From Lachnospiraceae bacterium (GTDB lineage Bacteria > Bacillota > Clostridia > Lachnospirales > Lachnospiraceae), in contig JAEEMP010000125.1 in the NCBI GenBank assembly GCA_016283275.1, forward strand, positions 62,001-126,000: a DNA stretch of 64,000 nucleotides, in the 5' to 3' direction. Below are positions 37,341 through 45,524 of this stretch, piece by piece. The notes under the pieces are model-generated. The model made no database searches. It saw only the letters and a list, made by a program, of their open reading frames with translations, and was not told the DNA's origin. Position numbers and translations under genes: made by a program. The first letter of the stretch is position 1. Every line of letters begins with the position of its first letter.

Positions 37341-38439
37341 GCGAATAATCCACGAAACTTAAATTGAAGCTTACATCTCCGGATATTCCGGAAATACTGC
37401 CCTTTTTATTGTACTGCCACATGGTAAATTCATAAGGGTAAGTGGGCATATCGGCCTCTTCCGAAAGCCATACGTCGAAATCCGAAACGACTTTGTTAAG
37501 CTCGATATATTTTATGAGCCATGCCTTTGTACCATACACTATCGGTTTATAGCCCGCCTCTTCTATCTTTTTAAGAAAAGCCCTGGCTACCATTGATTTT
37601 TCGTTTTTATTAAGTGCTTCCACCCTTGCCGTATCGCCTTCGGTATATTCCATCACAAATGCTACCGGATAGATAAGCTTATAGTCTTTTATCTTTTCTA
37701 TTACAAGTTCGGCTTCCTCTTCGGCTTCCTCTTCGGTGATCGCCTGCGAAAGAAAATAAACGCCTATATCAAGCCCGGCACTCGATGCACGTCTTATATT
37801 GTCTTCAAAATAATCATCGATCGTGATCTGTCCGCTTGAATAGCCTCTCGCGCCGACGCGGATCATCACAAAATCGACTCCGGCTTTCTGAAGCTTGACA
37901 TAATCGATATAGCCCTGATCCTTTGACACATCCACACCGAAAGCACTCACAACGCGGTTGTTGTATGTATATTCTTTGATGCCGTCAAGGTCCGAAAGAT
38001 TTGTGTAATCATAAATATTTTTGGTTATGTACTTACTGATGGATACCCATTCTTCCGTACCGTCGGGCATAACAACAAGTGTATGCTTTCCGTCCGTCGC
38101 AGGATCTTCTTCGACCTCTGCCGGTTCCTCCTCGGAAACGGAAACGGATTCGGATGTTTCGTGATACATCTCATAAAAATCAAGATCTTCGGGATGAAGG
38201 GTCGATAAAGGAACGTGATCGTCGACAACTTCACCGGAAGTATCATCGCTTCCGATCGATGCTATCTCGCTTATGATCGAAGCCGTCTTTGTGGAAGATG
38301 CGGTTCTTTTAACGGAATCGGCATTTAATATGAGCACAAAAACAATAACGGTAACTATCGCTATTACGGCAACGGCAGTTATCGTCGTCTGAAATTTGCC
38401 CTTCTCGTATGAACTGTTAAAATCATCATCAAGCTTCAT
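37333..38439 (-). CDS. Membrane-anchored GH25 lysozyme-like protein
   Basis: The 368-residue protein has a short cytoplasmic N-terminus, one membrane span (about 18-39), an acidic Ser/Glu-rich linker and a GH25 muramidase-fold domain from about 165. The first catalytic aspartate is present (Asp170 in FGVDVSKDQG), but the family's DxE pair reads V262-M-E264 in YPVAFVMEY, so one acid is lost. It may be a weakened enzyme or a peptidoglycan-binding protein. It is divergent from apbE, with 44 bases between the starts. Confidence 0.87.
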   Translation of the reverse strand: MKLDDDFNSSYEKGKFQTTITAVAVIAIVTVIVFVLILNADSVKRTASSTKTASIISEIASIGSDDTSGEVVDDHVPLSTLHPEDLDFYEMYHETSESVSVSEEEPAEVEEDPATDGKHTLVVMPDGTEEWVSISKYITKNIYDYTNLSDLDGIKEYTYNNRVVSAFGVDVSKDQGYIDYVKLQKAGVDFVMIRVGARGYSSGQITIDDYFEDNIRRASSAGLDIGVYFLSQAITEEEAEEEAELVIEKIKDYKLIYPVAFVMEYTEGDTARVEALNKNEKSMVARAFLKKIEEAGYKPIVYGTKAWLIKYIELNKVVSDFDVWLSEEADMPTYPYEFTMWQYNKKGSISGISGDVSFNLSFVDYSLR

Positions 38440-38483
38440 TAATACGTTCCCTTTTTACCGGATATGCGTTAAAATCTATAACT

Positions 38484-39470
38484 ATGAAAAGAAAAACCTC
38501 TTCAGTGATCTTAACTTTAACAATGATTATATCATTAATGCTTTCTCTTGTGGCATGCAAATCACAAGAAACCGAAATTTCTCTTTCGGGTTTCTATTTT
38601 GACACCGTTATCATGGTCGATCTTGCCGGAAGCGAAGCAAAAGCCGCCGCCCAAAAGTGTATGGAACTTGCGGCCGTATACGACGGCCTTCTTAATAAAA
38701 ATACCGAAACATCAGACATTTATATCATTAATCATTCAGGTGGAAAGACCGTAACCGTAAATGAAAAAACCGCCGAGATTTTAGGCGATGCACTTTCTTT
38801 TGCAAAAGAAACGGACGGATTGTTCGATCCGACCGTAGGAACTCTTACCGCCATATGGGATTTTAAATCCGATGACCCAAAGATCCCTTCCGATGCGGAA
38901 ATATCAAAAGCTTTATCTCACGTCGATTATAAAAATGTGATCCTAAACGGCACAAACGTAACCTTAAAAGACAATGAGGCCATGCTCGATCTCGGCGGCA
39001 TCGCAAAAGGCTATATTGCCGATGTCTTAAAAGAAGAAATAAAAAAATATGATGTGGACTACGGATTTATAAATCTGGGCGGAAATGTACTTACCATAAA
39101 CTCAAAACCCGGCAATACTCCGTTTAAGATAGGCATCAAAGACCCTGACCCGGCTGGCGACGGATCGATAACGACAGTTGAAGTTATCGATAAAAGTGTT
39201 GTTACGAGCGGAAGCTACGAACGTTTCTTTCTCAAAGACAATGTTCTTTATCATCATATCCTTGATACAAAAACAGGCTGCCCCGTAAGGAACAACCTGT
39301 TAAGCGTCAGTATAATAGGCGAAAAGTCAACTATATGCGATGCGCTTTCCACCATCCTTTTCATCAAAGGAATCGACGAAGGAACAAAATATCTTGATAA
39401 CTATCCGGGATATGAAGCAATATTCATAACCGACACAAGGGAAATTATCTCTACGAATAAAGCTCGTTGA
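38484..39470 (+). CDS. apbE: FAD:protein FMN transferase (lipoprotein)
   Basis: The 328-residue protein has a lipoprotein signal peptide with lipobox SLVAC (Cys25) and the ApbE fold: FFDTVI-type start (GFYFDTVIMVDL), FDPTVGTLTAIWDF, MLDLGGIAKGYIAD, FINLGGNV and HHILDTKTGCPV with a downstream acidic/Ser metal site. It attaches FMN to threonines of target proteins outside the membrane. RnfD and RnfG encoded next to it have such target motifs (SGAT and SSAT). It is convergent with rnfB, overlapping it by 20 bases. Confidence 0.95.
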   Translation: MKRKTSSVILTLTMIISLMLSLVACKSQETEISLSGFYFDTVIMVDLAGSEAKAAAQKCMELAAVYDGLLNKNTETSDIYIINHSGGKTVTVNEKTAEILGDALSFAKETDGLFDPTVGTLTAIWDFKSDDPKIPSDAEISKALSHVDYKNVILNGTNVTLKDNEAMLDLGGIAKGYIADVLKEEIKKYDVDYGFINLGGNVLTINSKPGNTPFKIGIKDPDPAGDGSITTVEVIDKSVVTSGSYERFFLKDNVLYHHILDTKTGCPVRNNLLSVSIIGEKSTICDALSTILFIKGIDEGTKYLDNYPGYEAIFITDTREIISTNKAR

Positions 39471-40254
39471 TGACCTTCTTCGGGCATTTCTCCGCACAGG
39501 CTCCGCAGTTTTTGCAAAGTGCGTAATCGATCGTCGCATTGAAATTCTCAAATTTTACGGCATTGTTGGGACAGCTCTTTACGCAGAGAGAACATCCCAC
39601 GCAACCGACTTTACACTGCTTGGTGGTTATCGCACCTTTTTCGGTATTGGAGCATGCAACCGCATACTTTGCATTGTAAGGAATGAGCGATATAAGATGC
39701 TTCGGGCATACCTCAACGCATTTTCCGCAGGCCTTACATTTATCCCTGTCCACAACAGCTACACCGTCCTCGACATGAATGGCATCAAAAGGACAGACGG
39801 AAGCGCATGTACCGAAACCGAGGCATCCCTGATTACACGATTTGGGACCGCCGTTAGGCACAAAGCTTAACATCCTGCAGTCATTTACGCCGTAATATTC
39901 ATAATCCACGGAAGCGTCTTCACAATGGGCTTTACAAGCCACAAACGCAACCTTTCTTTCCGCCGCTTCGGCCTTTGTGCCCATGATAGCCGCTATCTCA
40001 TCGGCAACGGCCTGACCGCCCACGGGACAACGGTTTATCTCCGCCTCACCGTTAACGATCGCATGTGCAAGCCCCGCACAGCCGGGGAATCCGCATCCGC
40101 CGCAGTTATTGCCGGGAAGTTTCGACAGCACGGCTTCTTCTTTTTCATTTACTTCGACTTTAAATACTATTCCCGCGATTCCTAAAAATATACCTACAAA
40201 CAGCCCTATCGAACCTATTATGATAAGAGCGGTAACTATCGATCCGAAATCCAT
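39451..40254 (-). CDS. rnfB: Rnf complex iron-sulfur subunit B
   Basis: The 267-residue protein has an N-terminal membrane anchor (about 5-30), the 4Fe-4S motif NNCGGCGFPGCAGLA (about residues 48-62) and several CxxCxxCxxxCP ferredoxin motifs in the C-terminal half, including CASVCP, CGKCVEVCP, CSLCVKSCP and CGACAEKCP. It accepts electrons from ferredoxin and passes them to the membrane subunits. It is the last gene of rnfCDGEAB. Its 3' end overlaps convergent apbE by 20 bases. Confidence 0.96.
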   Translation of the reverse strand: MDFGSIVTALIIIGSIGLFVGIFLGIAGIVFKVEVNEKEEAVLSKLPGNNCGGCGFPGCAGLAHAIVNGEAEINRCPVGGQAVADEIAAIMGTKAEAAERKVAFVACKAHCEDASVDYEYYGVNDCRMLSFVPNGGPKSCNQGCLGFGTCASVCPFDAIHVEDGVAVVDRDKCKACGKCVEVCPKHLISLIPYNAKYAVACSNTEKGAITTKQCKVGCVGCSLCVKSCPNNAVKFENFNATIDYALCKNCGACAEKCPKKVINELYS

Positions 40255-40265
40255 GTCACGCCCTC

Positions 40266-40853
40266 CTACAAAAGTCCCGAGAAACCGCAGAAGGCGATCG
40301 CCATGAGTCCTGCCGATATAAGAACGATCGGCATGCCTTTAAACGGTTTCGGGATATCGTTGTATTGTATCTTTTCACGGATACCGGCAAGTATGATTAT
40401 CGAGATCGCAAAACCCACACTCGTGGCAAATCCGTTAACTGTTCCCTCAAGAAGACTGTAGCTTTTATTGACATTTGTAAGTGCTACACCCAAAACAGCA
40501 CAGTTTGTGGTGATAAGCGGAAGGTATACACCGAGCGCGCTGTACAAAGAAGGTATATATCGCTTTAAGAACATCTCCAAAAACTGCACCAAAGCTGCGA
40601 TCACAAGTATGAATATTATCGTTTTCAAATATTCGATGTGAAATCTTACAAGCAGCTGCTCATACAGGATTCCTGTAACGATCGAGCTTAACGTTATGAC
40701 AAATATGACCGACGTACCCATTCCGACAGCGGTCTTGACCTTTTTGGAAACTCCCAGGAACGGACACAGGCCTAAAAACTGGCTTAAAACGACATTGTTT
40801 ATAAGGGCTGAACCCAATGCAAGAAATATAAGACTTCTAATCATTGTTCTCAT
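40266..40853 (-). CDS. rnfA: Rnf complex membrane subunit A
   Basis: The 195-residue integral membrane protein has six hydrophobic segments and the RnfA motifs NNVVLSQFLGLCPFLGVS and ITTNCAVLGVAL, each with the conserved cysteine near the membrane centre that coordinates the 2Fe-2S cluster shared with RnfE. Its ATG overlaps the rnfE stop by 17 bases. Length and spacing are typical. Confidence 0.96.
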   Translation of the reverse strand: MRTMIRSLIFLALGSALINNVVLSQFLGLCPFLGVSKKVKTAVGMGTSVIFVITLSSIVTGILYEQLLVRFHIEYLKTIIFILVIAALVQFLEMFLKRYIPSLYSALGVYLPLITTNCAVLGVALTNVNKSYSLLEGTVNGFATSVGFAISIIILAGIREKIQYNDIPKPFKGMPIVLISAGLMAIAFCGFSGLL

Positions 40854-42441
40854 CCTCCTTTAAACTTTCTTCTGCCTTTGAAAGAAGCAATTTGGCTTTA
40901 TCGATGCTCGACTTCTTGTGTGACTTCTTTTTGACAGGCTTATTTATACGGCTCTTAAACTCTTCAAGATTGAAAAATTCAATATCATCATCTTCGGCTT
41001 TTGCTTCTTCCGCTTTGTCTGCCTCTCCGGCATTTCCGGCTTCTTCTGAAACTTTGGCTTCTTCTAAGACTTTTGCTTCTTCCAAAGCCTTTGCTTCCTC
41101 GGCTTTCTTGGCTTCTTCCGCTGCTTTTGCCTCTTCGGCTGCCTTGGCTTCTTCCGCCGCCTTTGCCTCTTCGGCTGCCTTGGCTTCTTCCGTCGCCTTT
41201 GCCTCTTCGGCTGCCTTGACCGTTTCTTCGGCCTCTCTTAAGATACGCTCTTCTTCAGCTTTTTCTGCTTCCAAAGCCTTGCGGGCAACTTCTTTCGCCT
41301 TTTCCTCAGCCTTTTTAGCTTCCAATGCCGCTTTTTCTTCAGCCTTCTTAGCCTCCAGAGCAGCCTTTTCTTCGGCTTTCTTGGCAGCCAGTTCAGCCTT
41401 TTCTTCGGCTCTTTTCTTTGAAGCCTCTTCTCTTGCCGCCTTTCTTTCCGCATTCTTTACAGACTGCTTTTCTTTAAAGTCGGCAAATCTGCCCGAAAGA
41501 ACGGCAATAAAGTTAGGTTTTGAAGCCTTGTCTTCTTCTGCCCCGGATCCGTCGGACTTTGGCTCTTCGACCTTTAAATCCTCTTTGGCGGGTTCTTCAG
41601 CCTCGGGCTCTTCCTTATCTTCTTCCTGCTTAGGTTCGTTCTTAACGGTTTCTTCGGGCTTTTTATCTTCCTCAACGGACTCTTTAGGCTTTTTATCTTC
41701 CTTAACGGGTTCTTCCGGCTTTTGCTCTTCCGTTACCGGAGCGGCAACCTTACATTCCTTATCACAGGCCATACAGTCTCCGCCACAGCCGGAGCCGATT
41801 TTGGACATATCCTTTCCGTGCTTTTGACCGATATCCTTGATATAATTCTGAAGTGCGGTAAGCAGTGCCATTACAAAGAACGCACCGGGTGCCATTATAA
41901 ATATGCTCACCGGCACAAACCCGTCCGGCATTATATGATAACCGAATATTTCTCCCGCTCCGAGAAGTTCTCTGAAACCACCGAGGATCGTAAGAGCCAG
42001 ACTGAAGCCCAGGCCCATTCCGATACCATCGAAAAGAGACGGGATCGGGCCGTGGGAGTAAGCATATGCCTCCGCACGTCCGAGGATGATACAGTTAACG
42101 ACTATAAGCGGTATATATATGCCGAGTGCATCGTAAAGGAACGGAATATATGCCTTAAGCAAAAGCTCCACGATCGTTACGAACGAAGCGATAATAACGA
42201 TAAACGCAGGTATCCTGATCTTATTCGGAATGACCTTTCTTAAAAGCGAAATAAGCAGATTGCTCAATGCAAGCACCACCATTGTGGTAAGTCCCATGCC
42301 AAGACCGTTGATCGCGCTTGTGGTCACCGCAAGCGTAGGACACATACCGAGCAAAAGAACAAAGGTGGGATTTTCTTTAAACAGACCGTTTACAAGTCTT
42401 TCACCCATTTGAGAGGGAATGCTTTGGTTTTGCTTATTCAT
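40837..42441 (-). CDS. rnfE: Rnf complex membrane subunit E with a 300-residue charged C-terminal tail
   Basis: Residues 1-205 are a normal RnfE with six membrane spans and the cluster cysteines in LLLGMCPTLAVTTS and VNCIILGRAEA. After that, instead of stopping, the protein continues to 534 residues. A Cys4 motif (C219, C223, C226, C230: CGGDCMACDKEC) is followed by a Pro/Glu/Lys-rich stretch and a long Ala/Glu/Lys coiled-coil-like segment of AxEEAK hexads, ending in a basic patch. Standard RnfE is about 200-230 residues. The tail is in frame without a stop, so it is either a true extension or a fusion. Its side of the membrane and role are unknown. Confidence 0.92.
   Translation of the reverse strand: MNKQNQSIPSQMGERLVNGLFKENPTFVLLLGMCPTLAVTTSAINGLGMGLTTMVVLALSNLLISLLRKVIPNKIRIPAFIVIIASFVTIVELLLKAYIPFLYDALGIYIPLIVVNCIILGRAEAYAYSHGPIPSLFDGIGMGLGFSLALTILGGFRELLGAGEIFGYHIMPDGFVPVSIFIMAPGAFFVMALLTALQNYIKDIGQKHGKDMSKIGSGCGGDCMACDKECKVAAPVTEEQKPEEPVKEDKKPKESVEEDKKPEETVKNEPKQEEDKEEPEAEEPAKEDLKVEEPKSDGSGAEEDKASKPNFIAVLSGRFADFKEKQSVKNAERKAAREEASKKRAEEKAELAAKKAEEKAALEAKKAEEKAALEAKKAEEKAKEVARKALEAEKAEEERILREAEETVKAAEEAKATEEAKAAEEAKAAEEAKAAEEAKAAEEAKKAEEAKALEEAKVLEEAKVSEEAGNAGEADKAEEAKAEDDDIEFFNLEEFKSRINKPVKKKSHKKSSIDKAKLLLSKAEESLKEDENND
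41010..41240. repeat. 18-base (36-base higher-order) tandem repeat in rnfE
   Basis: Repeated GCCTCTTCGGCTGCCTTGGC-type units encode successive AKAAEE hexads in the RnfE tail. Units nearest the centre are almost identical, implying recent expansion; such arrays can vary in copy number. Confidence 0.8.
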
Positions 42442-43060
42442 TCACAACACCTCCTCCCAAAACTTCTCTTAAATATAAAAGCCCGGCATTTACACCGTTA
42501 ACAAATGCCTTTGATGTGATCGTAGCACTTGAAATGGCATCTATCTGATTGTCGAGTGCGGCACCGGTCTTTGTGACCTCAAAGCTGTCAGCTCTTCTTT
42601 CAAAAAACTGCGGAACGATAACTTCTTCGGCTCTCATACCAAGCCCTGCGGTCTCGGATATTGACGTGATCGCTATCGCATTGACCGTTCCGTCATTCTG
42701 AACGCCCATTCTGAACACGATATCTCCGCCGAAGCCTTCGTGGCTTGTGATCTCAAATACATATCCGATCTGTCCGCCGCCCGAATCCTTTGCGGCAAGA
42801 ACTTCCGTGATCTCGACGTTTTCAAAATCGTCTTCGAGGCATTTAAGCATCTGATCTTTGTCAAAATTCTGTTCTTCAAACGAAGAAGCATTTACAAATA
42901 CAGCCGCATTGGCTTCCTGTCTTGCCTTTTCTTCCATATTGGCAATGGGGTCTTTGGTAATTTCATACACGAATCCGAGGATAAAGCCCGCGATAAGTGT
43001 GATCGCAAGCATTATAAGGGTATTCTTTACAAGTTCTTTTATCTCAACGTTCTTATTCAC
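42434..43060 (-). CDS. rnfG: Rnf complex FMN-bearing subunit G
   Basis: The 208-residue protein has an N-terminal membrane anchor (about 12-33) and an extracytoplasmic FMN-binding domain. The flavinylation site is Thr180 in ISSATITSKAF, preceded by the conserved ETAGLGMRAEE. ApbE nearby is the presumed flavin transferase. It overlaps rnfE by 8 bases and rnfD by 8. Confidence 0.95.
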   Translation of the reverse strand: MNKNVEIKELVKNTLIMLAITLIAGFILGFVYEITKDPIANMEEKARQEANAAVFVNASSFEEQNFDKDQMLKCLEDDFENVEITEVLAAKDSGGGQIGYVFEITSHEGFGGDIVFRMGVQNDGTVNAIAITSISETAGLGMRAEEVIVPQFFERRADSFEVTKTGAALDNQIDAISSATITSKAFVNGVNAGLLYLREVLGGGVVNE

Positions 43061-43988
43061 TCTTTACCGCCCCCTTTCCGAAATATGAAGGTACGGTAAT
43101 CTTATCGATGAGCGGAACAAGAATGTTGCCGATTATGATCGCATAAGAAACTCCTTCGGCTGTCGGACCGAAGACTCTGAACACAGCGGTCAATATACCG
43201 AGCAGCATTCCGAATATTACCTGTCCCGATTTGCTTATGGGTCTTGTGACATAATCGGTAGCCATGAAAAACGCACCGAGTATAAGTCCGCCGCCCAGAA
43301 CATGCGCAGAAAGGAAGGTCGGATCGAATCCGTGGCCTCCGAACAATCCGATACATATCACAAAAGTCGCTATGTACATTCCGGGGATTATAAGATCGAT
43401 AACACCGCAAAGAAACAAAAATACCGCTCCGATAAGAAGACACAGCGCCGATGTCTCACCGATGGTACCCTGGGTATTTCCGGTAAGCATCTTCACGATA
43501 TCCACCTGCTCTCCCATCTTTATCCTGTAAAGAGGCGTAGCGCCCGACATCGTATCGGTATCGAAATTTGTCATTATGGATGTAAATGAGATCAAAAGAA
43601 AACATCTTGCGGCAAGGGCCGGGTTCATAAAATTCTGACCGAGACCGCCGAAAAGCATCTTGACCACCACTATGGCAAAGAAAGAACCCACGATCGGGAT
43701 CCACCACGGTGCCTTTACCGGAAGGTTAAGGGCCAGAAGAAGACCCGTAACGATCGCGGAAAAATCAGAGACAGTGTTCTTTCTGCCCGTAAACATTTCA
43801 AATAAAAGTTCAAACGCAACCGCACTTATTATCGAAACACCAATGAGCATAAGTGCGTTAAAGCCGAATCTGTATATTGCGTGACCGGCGGCCGGAAGAA
43901 GCGAAATGATGACTAAAAGCATGATCGAGCTTGTTGTCTGCTTTGACCGGATATGCGGATTTGAAGATACATTTAATAATCCGTCCAC
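43053..43988 (-). CDS. rnfD: Rnf complex membrane subunit D
   Basis: The 311-residue integral membrane protein belongs to the NqrB/RnfD family, with about nine or ten hydrophobic segments. The covalent FMN site is Thr151 in TMSGATPLYRIK. The quinone/flavin region GGLGQNFMNPALAARCF is present. It carries electrons within the complex while sodium or protons move. It begins 12 bases after the rnfC stop. Confidence 0.96.
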   Translation of the reverse strand: MDGLLNVSSNPHIRSKQTTSSIMLLVIISLLPAAGHAIYRFGFNALMLIGVSIISAVAFELLFEMFTGRKNTVSDFSAIVTGLLLALNLPVKAPWWIPIVGSFFAIVVVKMLFGGLGQNFMNPALAARCFLLISFTSIMTNFDTDTMSGATPLYRIKMGEQVDIVKMLTGNTQGTIGETSALCLLIGAVFLFLCGVIDLIIPGMYIATFVICIGLFGGHGFDPTFLSAHVLGGGLILGAFFMATDYVTRPISKSGQVIFGMLLGILTAVFRVFGPTAEGVSYAIIIGNILVPLIDKITVPSYFGKGAVKSE

Positions 43989-44000
43989 TTTCTCTTCCTC

Positions 44001-45317
44001 CTACTTTTTCTTTTTTGCAAGTTCTATCTTGCGCATTGATTTTATATTCTGTGCAAGCGGTCTCTTAGCGGGGCAGATGTAACTGCAGCATCCGCACTCC
44101 ACACACTCAAGTCCGTTACAGCTTAAAAATGCTTCTTCATTGAAGTTCTCGGCGTGATCCGAAAGTATCTTCGGCACAAGACGGCTCGGACATACACTCA
44201 CGCACTTTCCGCAATTTATACATGCGGAAGGCTCCATTCTTGAAATATCGTCTTTCGAAAGACAAAGAAGCGCCGATGCGGTCTTCGTAACGGGAACATC
44301 AAGATCGAACATGCATATACCCATCATGGGCCCGCCCGATATTATCTTTGCCGGTTCCTTTTTATAACCGCCTGCCTCTTCAAGAAGAGTTGAATACAAA
44401 GTTCCGGTCCTTACCTTAAAGTTTCGCGGATTCTTGATGCAGTTGCCGGTAACCGTTACTATCCTGTACATTAACGGCCTGCCTTCGTATACTGCGGAAC
44501 CGACGGAATATACGGTATCGACATTATTGACCACGCAGCCTACATCTGCGGGGAGAAGCTTTGAGTTAAGTTCCCTTCTCGTTACGGCATAGATGAGATG
44601 TCTTTCGGAACCCTGCGGATACTTTGTCTTTAAGGCTTTCACCACTATTCTCGGTTCTTCTCTGGTAAGTGCCTTATAGATCTTGATGCAGTCGGGTTTA
44701 TTGTCTTCGATCGCAACTATTCCCAATGCATTGGGGAAAAGTTTAAGATATACCTTAAGACCGTCCAGAAGCTTCTCGGGTGATTCGATAAGCCTTCTGT
44801 AATCACTTGTAAGATAAGGCTCGCATTCGGCCGCATTGACGATCACATAATCGATCTTATGAGGTTCCTTTACCGAAAGCTTTACATGAGTGGGGAAACC
44901 CGCACCGCCCATACCTACGATCCCGGCTTCGCGTATCCTGTTGATGATCTCGGCCTCATCCATCTCATCAAGGGGTTTGACATCCCATGGAGTCGCACTC
45001 TCGTACTGACCGTCGTTTTCGATGATTATGGACATGGCATTATTACCTGCAAGCACTCTGTGATTGCAGATATCTTTGACCGTACCGGATACGGACGAAT
45101 ATATCGGAGATGACACGAATCCCTGTGCCTCGGCTATCTTCTGGCCTGCGAGTACACGATCTCCTTTTTGAACAATGGGAACAGCCGGCGCACCGATATG
45201 CTGCGACAGCGGATAAACCAGAACAGGGCCGGCATTGATCTCTTTAATGGGTATATCCTTGGACATATCTTTTCCGTCATAAGGATGAATCCCGCCCCTG
45301 AATGTCAGACTTGCCAT
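44001..45317 (-). CDS. rnfC: Rnf complex NADH-binding subunit C
   Basis: The 438-residue soluble subunit starts FRGGIHPYDGKDMSK, contains the NADH/FMN domain (GMGGAGFPTHVKL and NAAECEPYLTSDYR) and two C-terminal 4Fe-4S motifs (CINCGKCVSVCP and CVECGCCSYICP). It docks on the cytoplasmic face and reduces NAD with electrons from ferredoxin through RnfB. It is the first gene of the operon, with a consensus promoter. Ribosome binding site is GAAGGTAGG. Confidence 0.97.
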   Translation of the reverse strand: MASLTFRGGIHPYDGKDMSKDIPIKEINAGPVLVYPLSQHIGAPAVPIVQKGDRVLAGQKIAEAQGFVSSPIYSSVSGTVKDICNHRVLAGNNAMSIIIENDGQYESATPWDVKPLDEMDEAEIINRIREAGIVGMGGAGFPTHVKLSVKEPHKIDYVIVNAAECEPYLTSDYRRLIESPEKLLDGLKVYLKLFPNALGIVAIEDNKPDCIKIYKALTREEPRIVVKALKTKYPQGSERHLIYAVTRRELNSKLLPADVGCVVNNVDTVYSVGSAVYEGRPLMYRIVTVTGNCIKNPRNFKVRTGTLYSTLLEEAGGYKKEPAKIISGGPMMGICMFDLDVPVTKTASALLCLSKDDISRMEPSACINCGKCVSVCPSRLVPKILSDHAENFNEEAFLSCNGLECVECGCCSYICPAKRPLAQNIKSMRKIELAKKKK

Positions 45318-45355
45318 ATGAAACCTACCTTCTCAATTTTTTCCAATACAAAGAT

Positions 45356-45384
45356 ACTATACTATAAAATGATATAAGTGTCAA
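45356..45384 (-). promoter_or_regulatory. Promoter of the rnfCDGEAB operon
   Basis: On the minus strand TTGACA (45384-45379) and TATAGT (45361-45356) are 17 bases apart, about 40 bases before the rnfC start. Confidence 0.82.
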
Positions 45385-45427
45385 AAGAACTTGTAAGCCT
45401 TATAAGCACTATTGTTTTCATGTTTTT

Positions 45428-45443
45428 GTGACATTTGTGTCAT
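45428..45443. promoter_or_regulatory. Inverted repeat between rnfC and the yprB-like gene
   Basis: GTGACA-TTTG-TGTCAT has TGACA/TGTCA half sites with a 4-base gap. It is upstream of the rnf -35 and of the divergent nuclease gene, a possible regulator binding site. The protein that might bind it is unknown. Confidence 0.35.
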
Positions 45444-45524
45444 GCATTTTAATCTTGTCTCTTTAAGATCTAAATGATACTATCATGATAAGCGGTTTTT
45501 TCTTATATTCTTCGGAGGTATGAT

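Noticed and set aside
40844-41827. 327-residue plus-strand ORF rich in Ser and Ala
   Set aside because: It is the antisense of the rnfE repeat tail; its composition simply mirrors the Ala/Glu/Lys repeat and it has no ribosome binding site.
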